Shown in pieces: positions 16,607 through 26,862 of a DNA stretch of 64,000 nucleotides (the stretch's first letter is position 1; every line of letters starts with the position of its first letter). A program made the translations under genes and the position numbers. The notes beneath the pieces were generated by a model. That model worked only from the letters and a program-made list of their open reading frames with translations. It was not told the origin of the DNA and made no database searches. The stretch comes from CAYGTO01 sp964352815 (GTDB taxonomy: Bacteria; Pseudomonadota; Alphaproteobacteria; Rickettsiales; UBA3002), in assembly GCA_964352815.1 (NCBI GenBank), contig CAYGTO010000010.1, forward strand, positions 1 through 64,000, in the 5' to 3' direction.

Positions 16607-19600
16607 ATGGGCGACAAATACGCCAAGCAGCTTTCTTCACTGATCGATAATGTTAGTAGCCACGCGCCCAAGGGCGCGAACGCACTGGAAAAGCGCTTTA
16701 TTGACGGCTATTTCGCGAAAGTCCCTCTGACAGATTTAGAGAAAATTGAACCAAAGCGGGCCTATGCTATTGCAAAAGCAAGCTACGGTTTTTTCGAGAA
16801 TCGAACCCACAAAAACAAGCCCAGTGTACGCTTCTACAAGCCGAGTAAATCAGGCCATAAGTGGGAACATGATGGCGTGGTCATGGAAGTGCTCAGCCAT
16901 GATATGCCCTTCCTGGTCGACTCGCTCACCGCCATGCTCTCACGCCTTGGATTCTCAATTTATGAAACCATCCACCCTGTGTACCGTGTCAGCCGCACTG
17001 CTAAAGGCGACATCAAAAAAATGCACGAGACTGACGCTGATGAAGGCCATAACGAAGCGTTCATCCATTTTCAGCTCTCTGCACTGCCTTCAGGCCTTTC
17101 ACAAACCAATTTGCGCCAAGATGTGCTCGAGTTACTGGATACGATCAGCTATGTTGTCAAGGATTGGAAGCCAATTAAAGAACAGGCTATGCAATGCGCC
17201 AAGTCTCTCACAAAACTCAAACATTTCGATAAGGCCGAGCTTGAAGAAACCAAGGCCTTTATGCACTGGCTCGTGGATAATAATTATGTTTTCCTCGGCT
17301 ATATTGATTACGACTTTAAGCAAGATAAAAAAGGCGCATTAACGATAACGCCCAACGAAGACTCTGCACTCGGTCTGTTCCGAAGCCCAGACTATAAGGG
17401 GAAACCGCGCGGATTGGAAACCATGCCGAAAGAAGCGTTGAGATTCGCGCTCGAGCCGAAGCTCATGCAAATCAGCAAATCGACGCAAAAGTCGATCGTT
17501 CACCGTCCGGTTTTAATGGATTATATCGCAATTAAGAAATTTAATACGGACGGTAAAGTCATTGGGGAACGGCGCTTCCTGGGTATGTTTACCTCGATTG
17601 TGTACTACCAAAGCACCGATGAAATTCCGTATATTCGACGCAAAATCACACAAACACTTAAACGCGCGAATTTCGATACGATCAGCCATAATGGCAAGCA
17701 ACTCAAAGCCATCCTTGAATTCTACCCGCGAGAAGAGCTGTTCCAGATTTCACTCGATGATCTGTTCTATTTCAGCATCGGCATCATGTCGATCGAGGCG
17801 CGGCCGGAGGTGCGGCTCTTTGTGCGAAAGGATGAATTCGAACGCTTCATGAGCTGCATGGTTTACGTGCCGCGTGACCGTTTCAGCAGTTACTTGCGCG
17901 AGCAAATTGCTGCCATCTTAGAGAACGCCTTTAGCGGTAAAGTCAGCGCCTTCTATACCCAGCTTTCTGACTCACCCCTCGCCCGTGTGCATATGGTGGT
18001 CGCAACCAAGCCATGTCATATTCCAGATTATGATAGCGCTGCGCTTGAAAAACAAATTGCTCAGGTCACCAATCTATGGGAGGATTCGCTACGTCGCGTC
18101 CTCAACGAGCATCACAGCGAGAAAGAAAGCGAACGCCTCCTGCGCGCTTATGCAGACGCGTTCCCTACTGCCTACACCAGCCGCTACAAAGCCATTGATG
18201 CACTCCATGACATCGCGAAAGCCGAAGAGGCACTGAAGAGTGATGCGATTCAGGTCAATGTTCACTCAAACGGTAGCGACGATGCGAACGCGGTGCATTT
18301 AAAAGTCTATTCCTGCGGCCGCGAGATTGCGCTTTCTGACATGCTACCGATTTTAGAGAATATGGGCTGCCGCGTCCTTGACGCCAATCCCTATACCATC
18401 TCTCCTAAGCGTAAAAAGAAAGCCGTAGCCATGCGTGACTTTCATTTGATCTTTAATGATATGCCGGGCGGGGTCATTGATTGTAAAATACGGTTTGAAG
18501 AAGCATTCCTCGCTATTTGCGAAGAGAAGATGTCGAACGATCCGTTTAATGCGTTAGTGCTTCATGCTTGTCTTAATTGGCGTGAAGTCACCATCATTCG
18601 CGCTTACAGTCAATACCTTCAGCAGATTGGCTTCCCCTATAGTCGGCATTATGTGGCCGAGGTCATGGCACGCCATGCGGAGATGACGAAGATTCTCTGT
18701 GATTTGTTCGATGCACGATTCAACCCAGTCACGAGCGAGAAAGAGCGTGAATCCACGGCGACGAAACTATGCGATGCGTTTAAGACGAAGCTCGATGCTA
18801 TTGCGAATATCGCGGAAGATAAAATCATGGGGTATTTCTACCACCTCATCAATGCGACATTGCGAACCAACGCATTCCAAACCAATGAAGACGGCGAGGC
18901 AAAAGCCTATCTCTCCTTTAAGTTCGATTCTGGCACCATTCCGGGACTTCCGCTACCCGTGCCATTCCGCGAAATCTTTGTCTATTCACTGCACACAGAG
19001 GGCATACACTTACGCGGGGGGCCTGTTGCTCGTGGTGGGTTACGTTGGTCAGATCGCCCAGAGGATTTCCGTACCGAGGTGCTTGGTCTGATGAAAGCAC
19101 AGATGGTAAAGAATGCTGTGATTGTGCCGCAAGGCTCGAAAGGCGGTTTCGTCGTCAAGCGGATGCCCAAAACGCACGACCGCAATGAAATCATGCAAAC
19201 AGGAATCGAGAGCTACAAGCAGTTCCTTTCGGGCCTGCTTGACATCACCGACAATATTATTAACAACAAAATTATTCCTCCAAAAGATGTCGTGCGCCGC
19301 GATACGGATGATCCTTACCTTGTCGTCGCGGCGGATAAGGGGACAGCAACCTTTTCCGATATCGCGAATGAAGTCGCCATCTCCTATGGCTTCTGGCTCG
19401 GGGATGCCTTCGCATCGGGCGGATCTGCCGGTTATGACCACAAAGCAATGGGTATTACGGCGCGTGGCGCTTGGGTATCTGTACAGCGCCATTTCCGTGA
19501 GCTTGGCAAAGATATTCAAACGCAAGATTTCACCGTTATCGGTATCGGAGATATGTCCGGTGACGTGTTTGGCAATGGCATGTTATTATCGAAACACATT

Positions 19601-21433
19601 CGTCTCGTGGCAGCTTTCAACCATCGCCATATTTTCATCGACCCGAATCCTGATGCTGCCAAGAGCTATAAGGAACGTGAGCGACTCTTTAAGAAACCAC
19701 GTTCTTCTTGGGATGATTACAACAATGGTTTGATCTCCAAAGGTGGCGCGGTTTTTGAGCGCACACAGAAAACGATCAAACTTAGCAAAGAGGTACGCAA
19801 AGCGCTGGACACAGATGTCAAAGAAGCCTCGCCAGACGAACTCATTCGTATCATTCTCAAAGCGCCAGTGGAGCTTCTGTGGAACGGCGGTATTGGCACT
19901 TACATCAAAGCAAGTTCAGAGAGCCACGATGATGTGAATGACCGCAGCAATAACAATGTACGCGTTGACGCAAACGAACTGCGTTGCAATGTGGTTGGAG
20001 AAGGTGGAAATCTAGGTCTTACCCAACTTGGCCGCATTCAATATGCACGCCGCGGCGGCCACATTAATACCGATGCGATTGATAACTCCGCCGGAGTGGA
20101 TTGTTCGGATCATGAGGTCAACATCAAGATCGCGTTAGGAAGCGCGGTTGAAAAAAAGAAACTCTCGAAAAAAACGCGTGACCAATTGCTTGAAAAAATG
20201 ACTGATGAGGTCGCTGATCTAGTATTGATCGATAATCAACTACAAACACAAGCACTAACCGTCGCAGAGTATCAGGGTTATAGTTTACTTGAGCCGCTCG
20301 CACGCATGATAAAGAAACTTGAAGAAGACGGCTTCCTCGACCGTAGCGTCGAATTTCTTCCAACGGAGAAGATCATCGCTGATCGCCAGAACGCCAAGCG
20401 TGGCTTTACTCGACCAGAGCTATCTGTGCTCCTTGCATACGCAAAACTCGCCCTAATTCGCGATTTGCGTGATTCCGCTATGCTTAGCTCCTCTCACTTT
20501 GAATATGATTTGCTGCGCTATTTCCCAAGCGATATGCGCAAACAATATGTCGAAGAGATTCACTCACACCGCTTACGGCGCGAGATCATTGGTACCATCA
20601 TTACCAACAGTATCATTAACCGTGCAGGGATCGGCTTCATGTTCAGCATGCAGGAAGAGACTGGCATGCATCCGTGCGATATTGCGCGCGCCTACATCAT
20701 CACCCGTGATGCCTTCGGCCTACGCGATTATTGGAATGAAATTCAAGCGCTAGATGGTAGCGTGGACGTATCAGTGCAGTCAGAAATGTTTGTGCGGATC
20801 AACCAATTTATCGAACAGATGACGCTCTGGTTCTTACGCCATGGCGGCGAGCCCATCGACATGAATCTGCTCATGGATATGTTCGCAAACGATATTCGCA
20901 CCTTCTCGCAACATACGGATGAGCTGATTTCAGATACACTCCGGAAGGCCTATGATAAAGACCGAAGCTATTTTGCACAGCACGGTGTGCCGGATGAGTT
21001 AGCGCGCAAAATAGCACGCCTCGAGGCACTTCTCTCCGCACCAGATGTCGTGATGGTCGCGCAACAATTTAAGCGTGATGTGAAGGAAGTTGCCGCGATC
21101 TATTTCGAACTTGGCGCCCAACTTCGCTTTGGCTGGTTGCGTCGCTGCACGCGTCAGTTGCCGCAAGATAATTACTGGGATCGCTTAGCAGCCCGCGCTT
21201 TAATTGGTGATTTCTTTATGCAGCAACGTCATCACTTGATTCACATAATGGAAACAACCTCTGATCAAAAAGAAGACCCAAAATCAATGATTGGCGACTG
21301 GGTGCAAAGCCATGAGCGTGTTATGGATCGATATATGCGTTTTGTGACGGACCTCAAACACCATGAAGAAATTGATCTCTCCATGTTGACCGTTGCGCTA
21401 CGTCAAGTGTCGGTGCTCGTGCCGAATACGTAA
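16607..21433 (+). CDS. gdhB: NAD-specific glutamate dehydrogenase, large type
   Basis: This catalyses oxidative deamination of glutamate to 2-oxoglutarate. The 1608-residue size is that of the roughly 180-kDa class. The long N-terminal region (ACT-like segments) is followed by a catalytic domain with LRGGPVARGGLRWSDRPEDF, KNAVIVPQGSKGGFV and WNGGIGTYIKAS, then NVVGEGGNLGLTQLGR. The frame opens at 16373 inside gshB, but the ATG at 16607 gives the expected size. The stop TAA at 21431-21433 abuts the stop of convergent purH. No repeat insertion is seen despite the size. Confidence 0.95.
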   Translation: MGDKYAKQLSSLIDNVSSHAPKGANALEKRFIDGYFAKVPLTDLEKIEPKRAYAIAKASYGFFENRTHKNKPSVRFYKPSKSGHKWEHDGVVMEVLSHDMPFLVDSLTAMLSRLGFSIYETIHPVYRVSRTAKGDIKKMHETDADEGHNEAFIHFQLSALPSGLSQTNLRQDVLELLDTISYVVKDWKPIKEQAMQCAKSLTKLKHFDKAELEETKAFMHWLVDNNYVFLGYIDYDFKQDKKGALTITPNEDSALGLFRSPDYKGKPRGLETMPKEALRFALEPKLMQISKSTQKSIVHRPVLMDYIAIKKFNTDGKVIGERRFLGMFTSIVYYQSTDEIPYIRRKITQTLKRANFDTISHNGKQLKAILEFYPREELFQISLDDLFYFSIGIMSIEARPEVRLFVRKDEFERFMSCMVYVPRDRFSSYLREQIAAILENAFSGKVSAFYTQLSDSPLARVHMVVATKPCHIPDYDSAALEKQIAQVTNLWEDSLRRVLNEHHSEKESERLLRAYADAFPTAYTSRYKAIDALHDIAKAEEALKSDAIQVNVHSNGSDDANAVHLKVYSCGREIALSDMLPILENMGCRVLDANPYTISPKRKKKAVAMRDFHLIFNDMPGGVIDCKIRFEEAFLAICEEKMSNDPFNALVLHACLNWREVTIIRAYSQYLQQIGFPYSRHYVAEVMARHAEMTKILCDLFDARFNPVTSEKERESTATKLCDAFKTKLDAIANIAEDKIMGYFYHLINATLRTNAFQTNEDGEAKAYLSFKFDSGTIPGLPLPVPFREIFVYSLHTEGIHLRGGPVARGGLRWSDRPEDFRTEVLGLMKAQMVKNAVIVPQGSKGGFVVKRMPKTHDRNEIMQTGIESYKQFLSGLLDITDNIINNKIIPPKDVVRRDTDDPYLVVAADKGTATFSDIANEVAISYGFWLGDAFASGGSAGYDHKAMGITARGAWVSVQRHFRELGKDIQTQDFTVIGIGDMSGDVFGNGMLLSKHIRLVAAFNHRHIFIDPNPDAAKSYKERERLFKKPRSSWDDYNNGLISKGGAVFERTQKTIKLSKEVRKALDTDVKEASPDELIRIILKAPVELLWNGGIGTYIKASSESHDDVNDRSNNNVRVDANELRCNVVGEGGNLGLTQLGRIQYARRGGHINTDAIDNSAGVDCSDHEVNIKIALGSAVEKKKLSKKTRDQLLEKMTDEVADLVLIDNQLQTQALTVAEYQGYSLLEPLARMIKKLEEDGFLDRSVEFLPTEKIIADRQNAKRGFTRPELSVLLAYAKLALIRDLRDSAMLSSSHFEYDLLRYFPSDMRKQYVEEIHSHRLRREIIGTIITNSIINRAGIGFMFSMQEETGMHPCDIARAYIITRDAFGLRDYWNEIQALDGSVDVSVQSEMFVRINQFIEQMTLWFLRHGGEPIDMNLLMDMFANDIRTFSQHTDELISDTLRKAYDKDRSYFAQHGVPDELARKIARLEALLSAPDVVMVAQQFKRDVKEVAAIYFELGAQLRFGWLRRCTRQLPQDNYWDRLAARALIGDFFMQQRHHLIHIMETTSDQKEDPKSMIGDWVQSHERVMDRYMRFVTDLKHHEEIDLSMLTVALRQVSVLVPNT

Positions 21434-23017
21434 TTAATGGCGGAAATGGCGCACGCCTGTGAAGACCATGGCAATACCATGAGCATTCGCGGCATCAATC
21501 ACCTCATCATCGCGCATTGACCCACCCGGCTGAATAATCGCGCTCACCGCTGCTTTCGCTGCATGTTCGATATTATCCGCAAACGGGAAAAACGCATCCG
21601 AAGCCAGCATTGCACCTTCCGTGCTAAGGCCCGCTTCTTCGGCTTTCCACATCGCGAGCCGCACTGAATCTACCCGGCTCATCTGCCCCGCACCAATACC
21701 GATGGTCGCGCGATCCTTCGTCAGCACGATCGCATTGGAGGCGACATATTTCGATACGGTAAAGGCAAAGAGTAACGCCTCCATCTCACTATCGGATGGC
21801 ACCTTCTCAGTCACGCATTGCAGCTGGTCTTTGGTGACAAGCCGAGCATCTTCTTGCTGCAGTAAGAACCCGCCTGCAATGGATTTCACCACCATCCGGT
21901 CGGTCGAAGCCGCGTATGGCTCTTCGGTCACGAGCACGCGCAAATTTTTCTTCACCTGCAACATATCCAGTGCTTCATGCTCAATCGAAGGTGCAATAAC
22001 CACTTCCAAAAACAGTTTCTTTTCATGAATGGCTTGTGCCAGTGCTTTCGTGAACGGGACGTTTGTCGCAAGAATCCCACCATACGCACTGACCGGGTCG
22101 CATGCTAAGGCGCGGCGGAACGCCTCATCGACCGTATCAGCTGACGCCACCCCGCACGGGTTAGCGTGCTTAATCAACGCTACCGTCGGTGATTCAAACG
22201 CACTCGCAAGCACGAACGCTGCATTTGTGTCAGCAATATTATTATAGCTCAGTTCCTTGCCTTGAAGCTGCTGCGCGTTGGCCACTGACGCCACCGTTTC
22301 ATCAGTCACATAGAGCGCCGCTTGCTGATGCGGGTTTTCGCCATAGCGTAGCCGCTGTTTTTGTGTGCCTGACAGCATGAATTTTTCAGGACATGGGTTG
22401 ATTTCTGAAGACGATTCTCCCCCCGAATTGAACGAGGCAAACCACCGGCTAATCGCTGCATCATACTGCGCAGTGTGGCTAAACGCCTTATGCGCCAGCC
22501 GCTGACGCACCTTTAGTGACGTTTCGCCATCGCGCAGCTCAATCTCTTTTTGCAATGTTGCGTAATCGTCAGGGTCGCACACTACCGTCACATGGAGATG
22601 GTTTTTTGCAGCCGCGCGCAGCATCGCCGGTCCGCCAATATCGATCTTCTCAATCACCGCATCTGCATCAGCGCCTGAGGCCACCGTCTCACGGAACGGG
22701 TAAAGATTCACGACCAGTAAATCAATGGAGGGGATGGCATGTTGCGCCATCGCCTCTTGATGTGCCACATCATCACGTTTCGCCAAGAGCCCGCCATGCA
22801 CCATAGGGTGCAGTGTTTTCAGACGGCCATCCATCATTTCTGGAAAATGGGTGATGTCCGCAACATCCGTAACGGTTAGCCCCGCATCACGCAGCGCTGC
22901 AGCCGTACCGCCCGTTGAGACCAGTTCAATGGAGCGGCTCGCAAGAAATTCAGCAAAGGGAATCAGTCCTTCCTTATTCGAAACCGAAAGCAATGCACGG
23001 GTTATTTTTTGACTCAC
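21434..23017 (-). CDS. purH: Bifunctional AICAR transformylase/IMP cyclohydrolase PurH
   Basis: PurH carries out the last two steps of IMP synthesis. The 527-residue product has the N-terminal MGS-like cyclohydrolase domain (SVSNKEGLIPFAEFL, STGGTAAALRDAG) and the C-terminal transformylase domain with RYGENPHQQAALY and KHANPCGVA. It is the last gene of a minus-strand run and lies 15 bases after the capD-like gene. Confidence 0.96.
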   Translation of the reverse strand: MSQKITRALLSVSNKEGLIPFAEFLASRSIELVSTGGTAAALRDAGLTVTDVADITHFPEMMDGRLKTLHPMVHGGLLAKRDDVAHQEAMAQHAIPSIDLLVVNLYPFRETVASGADADAVIEKIDIGGPAMLRAAAKNHLHVTVVCDPDDYATLQKEIELRDGETSLKVRQRLAHKAFSHTAQYDAAISRWFASFNSGGESSSEINPCPEKFMLSGTQKQRLRYGENPHQQAALYVTDETVASVANAQQLQGKELSYNNIADTNAAFVLASAFESPTVALIKHANPCGVASADTVDEAFRRALACDPVSAYGGILATNVPFTKALAQAIHEKKLFLEVVIAPSIEHEALDMLQVKKNLRVLVTEEPYAASTDRMVVKSIAGGFLLQQEDARLVTKDQLQCVTEKVPSDSEMEALLFAFTVSKYVASNAIVLTKDRATIGIGAGQMSRVDSVRLAMWKAEEAGLSTEGAMLASDAFFPFADNIEHAAKAAVSAIIQPGGSMRDDEVIDAANAHGIAMVFTGVRHFRH

Positions 23018-23032
23018 CTGATATCTCCTTCA

Positions 23033-24955
23033 CTAAGGTAAAATGGGTTGAAACTCGGGAACAAGCTGTTGCAAACAGTCACGGGTTTGGTGGGGATCAC
23101 GCGCTTTCGCTGCAGTGATCAACGCATCTTTATGCTTCAAAAATGCTGCGCTCTCGAATAGGCGCGCCTTGCCGCATTTGATCGCATCATGCTGCGTGTC
23201 ACTCAAACTTTCATCCTCATAAAACAGCTCTTCATAGAGCTTCTCACCAGGCCGCAGCCCAATAAACTTAATCGCTACATCGTCATAGGGCTTGAGCCCC
23301 GCCAAGCGAACCATTTGTTCTGCCAGATCCACAATCTTGACCGGCTCGCCCATATCGAGCACATAGAGCGAGGCCTCCTGCTCCGCCTGACCATCGCGTT
23401 TCACACTCAGTGCCGCCGCTTGCACCACCAGCTCCACCGCCTCACGAATCGTCATAAAGTAACGTGTCACATCCGGGCTCGTAATCGTCATCGGCCCCCC
23501 TGCCTCCAACTGTTTCTGGAACATCGGCACGACGGACCCGGCCGAGCCCAGCACATTACCAAACCGCACCGTGACAAATTCTGTTTTCTTCTGTTTCTCT
23601 TTCGCCATGCGCTGATGTGTGTCACACACCATCTCCGCCACGCGCTTCGTCGCGCCCATCACATTCGCGGGGTTCACCGCCTTATCGGTCGAGATCATCA
23701 CCATCCGCTCAGTCTCATGCTCAATGCACGCGCGCGCCACATGCTCCGTGCCCATCACATTGGTAAGCACAGCTTCCTCAGTATTCAACTCAGAGAGCGG
23801 CACATGCTTGATAGCGGCCGCATGAAACACAATATCCGGGCGATACTGCTCCCACACCGCATTCACATGATCCGCATCACGCACATCGCACAAGATGGGT
23901 TTATGCTGCACTTCGGGATAGCGATCATGCAGCTGGCGATCGATGTTATAAAGATTATATTCAGCATGATCGAGCAGGATCAATCGCGATGGCTGGAAGG
24001 CTGCGATTTGGCGCACAAGCTCGCTACCGATAGAGCCGCCCGCTCCCGTTACCAGCACTTGCTTATCGACAATCAGCCGATGCATCTGCGGTCGATCAAG
24101 CAGCGTTTGCGAACGCCCCAGTAAATCTTCGACATCAATAGGGCGCACATTAAGCGCCGTCTCATTATCAGCAACTTTTAGCGAAGTCCCGGTTTTGAAA
24201 TCTGTAATCTTTGGCAGACGTGCTAGCGGAATACCATGTGTTTCCGACAGGCTGAGCATACGCTGCACCAACTCCCCCTCAGGCTTCTCATGGCACAGAA
24301 TCAATTTCTGTGGTCGCTTATCTTTGCGCGACAATTTCTCGAGCACATTCTCAAGCTCATCATACCCGCCATACACGCGCACATGGTGAATGCTCTGACC
24401 CACTGCCTGCTGATTCTCCGTGACCAGCGCTACAGGAAGATAGGGAAATTCAGTGTTGCGCGTCGCTTCACGAATGAACATCTCTGACTGATCACTGAGC
24501 CCCAAAAGCAACACAGGGACTTTCTTACCGGCCCGGCTTCCACTCGTTTCACGCATGCTGCGCACGAGCAACCGTGGTGCACACAATAAGGACAGTGCCA
24601 CCATCCCATGCATCAACGGCACCATGCGCGGCAATGACTCAAGACGGGTCGCGAGGAACAGCGCCACATAGATGACCACCAGTGCCAGCACGGTTGAACG
24701 CAACAAGCATAGCAAATCGTTCAGGGAATAATAGCGCCACACACGCCGGTAGGTCCGTGAAATCGCAAAGACCGCTGCCGTCACCAACGCGCTGATTGCC
24801 AAACCCTCAAGCACATAAGGGCTGGTTTGCTGCCATGACTCACTGCCCAGCCGCATATACAGCGCAACCACAAAGCTGATCGCCACAGCCAGCGCATCAT
24901 ACGCAAGGACGATGGCATTTCGGTTCGGATAAAAAGGGTAGGTCATCGATTTCAA
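23033..24955 (-). CDS. Membrane-bound nucleoside-diphosphate-sugar epimerase/dehydratase (CapD/FlaA1-like)
   Basis: The 640-residue product has four N-terminal membrane segments (about 12-115), a CoA-binding-like Rossmann domain (about 140-250), then an extended short-chain dehydrogenase domain with TGAGGSIGSELVRQI and the STDKAVNPANVMGATKR active-site region. Relatives are UDP-GlcNAc 4,6-dehydratases for polysaccharide or O-antigen synthesis; the substrate here is unknown. The TTG at 24955 has GAGG eight bases upstream, while the ATG at 24946 is too far from it, so TTG is preferred. Confidence 0.88.
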   Translation of the reverse strand: MKSMTYPFYPNRNAIVLAYDALAVAISFVVALYMRLGSESWQQTSPYVLEGLAISALVTAAVFAISRTYRRVWRYYSLNDLLCLLRSTVLALVVIYVALFLATRLESLPRMVPLMHGMVALSLLCAPRLLVRSMRETSGSRAGKKVPVLLLGLSDQSEMFIREATRNTEFPYLPVALVTENQQAVGQSIHHVRVYGGYDELENVLEKLSRKDKRPQKLILCHEKPEGELVQRMLSLSETHGIPLARLPKITDFKTGTSLKVADNETALNVRPIDVEDLLGRSQTLLDRPQMHRLIVDKQVLVTGAGGSIGSELVRQIAAFQPSRLILLDHAEYNLYNIDRQLHDRYPEVQHKPILCDVRDADHVNAVWEQYRPDIVFHAAAIKHVPLSELNTEEAVLTNVMGTEHVARACIEHETERMVMISTDKAVNPANVMGATKRVAEMVCDTHQRMAKEKQKKTEFVTVRFGNVLGSAGSVVPMFQKQLEAGGPMTITSPDVTRYFMTIREAVELVVQAAALSVKRDGQAEQEASLYVLDMGEPVKIVDLAEQMVRLAGLKPYDDVAIKFIGLRPGEKLYEELFYEDESLSDTQHDAIKCGKARLFESAAFLKHKDALITAAKARDPHQTRDCLQQLVPEFQPILP

Positions 24956-24987
24956 TGGATTTTCCTCTTGCCGATGATGTAGCCGGT

Positions 24988-26862
24988 TTATTCGCGCCGG
25001 CCAAACAATTTTTCAATATCCGTCTGTTTCAGCTCCACATATGTCGGGCGACCGTGGTTACACTGCCCCGAATAGGGGGTCGCCTCCATTTGCCGAAGCA
25101 GTGCATTCATTTCCTCGATCGTAAGCCTTCGGCCCGCACGCACACTATGGTGACAAGCCATCGTGCCACAAATATGCTCAAACTTCTCACGCAACGCTAG
25201 CGCCTGACCCGATTCTTCAATTTCATCGGAAAGATCCAAAATGAGCTGCTTCACATTCGCTTTCGTGCCTAGTAAGGTTGGAATCTCGCGTACGATCACC
25301 GCGCCTTCGCCAAATGCTTCCACCACCAAACCAAAGTTAAGCAGCGCTTCATGATGGTGCAGCAGCGCTTCCGATGGTCCCACGCCAAGCTCAACCACTT
25401 CTGGAATCAGCAGGCGTTGGCGCGCCATACCTTCCTCAGCGATTTGCACTTTCATCCGCTCATAAACGAGCCGTTCATGCGCCGCATGCTGGTCGACGAG
25501 GACGATGCCATCATTGGTTTGCGCGACAATGTAAGTTTCGTGAAGCTGGCCCACTGCTGCCCCAAGTGGATAATCTGGCGCGGTGGTTTCAGCGGGTGCA
25601 GGCACCCCTTCGAGCGCATCACGATGTTGTGGTGGCGGCTGAGCGCCCTGGAACAAAGGCGAGGGTGTGTAATGCGATTGGACAGGTTCATGCAACTGCC
25701 CGAGGGCAGTTTGCTGCGCATGGGGCGGATAAGAAGGGTAAGGCGTATAGTAAGAAGCACGTTTCGCAAGCGCTTCGAGCGCCTGCACCGCAGTTTCCGT
25801 TGACGCGCGATGGCCCGCTTCGGCGAGCGCCGAACGCAGTGAACTCAGCAGTAATCCTCGAACTTTCTGACTATCACGAAACCGTACCTCAGCCTTCGCC
25901 GGGTGCACATTCACATCGACTAGTTCACTCGGCACATCGAGGAACAGCGCAACCACCGGATGGCGGTCACGCGCGAGAAAATCTTGATACGCCGCTCGGA
26001 TCACGCCGAGCAACAATTTATCACGCACCGGCCGATGGTTCACAAAGAGATACTGCGCCTGGCCGTTACCGCGATTAAAAGTTGGCACCGCCGCATAGCC
26101 CTCGACACGAATCTCATCACGCTCTGCAGACACAAGCAACGCATTTTCTTTAAACGCCGAACCTAAGATAGAACCCAGCCGCATCAAACGCGCCTCTTCC
26201 AGCATCATCTGCTCAGCCTGCGCAGAAAAACTAAGGCGCCCATCACAGCGCAAGGTAAACTGAATATCCGGATGCGCCATCGCAATGCGCTTGACCATAT
26301 CAGTGCAAGCTTGCTGCTCACCGCGATCCGTCTTGAGAAATTTGAGTCGTGCCGGCGTGGCATAGAATAAATCACGAATTTCAATACGCGTACCATGTCC
26401 GCCCTGCATCGGCGGGGCAGGCTGAATACCGCTCGATCGCCCCCCCTCCACCTGAATCGCAGACGCATCATCATGATGTTTGGCTTGGCTGGTAATCTGC
26501 ATCCGGCTGATTGCACCAATCGCCGGAATCGCCTCGCCGCGGAACCCTAAATGGTGAATCGCAAGCAAATCATCGCTCGGCAGCTTCGAGGTCGCATGCC
26601 GCTGCACACAGAGCTGCAGCCCATCCGCATCCATGCCGCGGCCATTATCTTGCACCGTAATCAGCTGTTTTCCTGCACGTTCCAGCGTAATATCAATACG
26701 GGTGCTCCCAGCATCCACCGCATTCTCGACCAGTTCTTTCACCACGGAAGCAGGCCGTTCAATCACCTCCCCTGCGGCAATCTGATTGATAAGCGTGGGC
26801 GGCAGTAAACGAATCGCGCCCTGCTGCGCACTCTCTTGCACCATCTGGGCCTGCTCAGCCAT
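24988..26862 (-). CDS. mutL: DNA mismatch repair protein MutL (endonuclease type)
   Basis: The 624-residue product has the GHKL ATPase motifs NAVDAG, DNGRGM and GFRGEA in the N-terminal third. A proline-rich linker spans about 360-430. The C-terminal domain has DQHAAHERLVYE, the metal-binding motif of nicking MutL proteins, so it probably nicks DNA itself as in organisms without MutH. It overlaps the end of pgi by eight bases and is followed by the capD-like gene. Confidence 0.95.
   Translation of the reverse strand: MAEQAQMVQESAQQGAIRLLPPTLINQIAAGEVIERPASVVKELVENAVDAGSTRIDITLERAGKQLITVQDNGRGMDADGLQLCVQRHATSKLPSDDLLAIHHLGFRGEAIPAIGAISRMQITSQAKHHDDASAIQVEGGRSSGIQPAPPMQGGHGTRIEIRDLFYATPARLKFLKTDRGEQQACTDMVKRIAMAHPDIQFTLRCDGRLSFSAQAEQMMLEEARLMRLGSILGSAFKENALLVSAERDEIRVEGYAAVPTFNRGNGQAQYLFVNHRPVRDKLLLGVIRAAYQDFLARDRHPVVALFLDVPSELVDVNVHPAKAEVRFRDSQKVRGLLLSSLRSALAEAGHRASTETAVQALEALAKRASYYTPYPSYPPHAQQTALGQLHEPVQSHYTPSPLFQGAQPPPQHRDALEGVPAPAETTAPDYPLGAAVGQLHETYIVAQTNDGIVLVDQHAAHERLVYERMKVQIAEEGMARQRLLIPEVVELGVGPSEALLHHHEALLNFGLVVEAFGEGAVIVREIPTLLGTKANVKQLILDLSDEIEESGQALALREKFEHICGTMACHHSVRAGRRLTIEEMNALLRQMEATPYSGQCNHGRPTYVELKQTDIEKLFGRRE

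Noticed and set aside
23189..24124. A 311-residue plus-strand frame opposite the capD-like gene
   Set aside because: Histidine- and leucine-rich antisense of a recognised dehydratase; no ribosome site or family resemblance.
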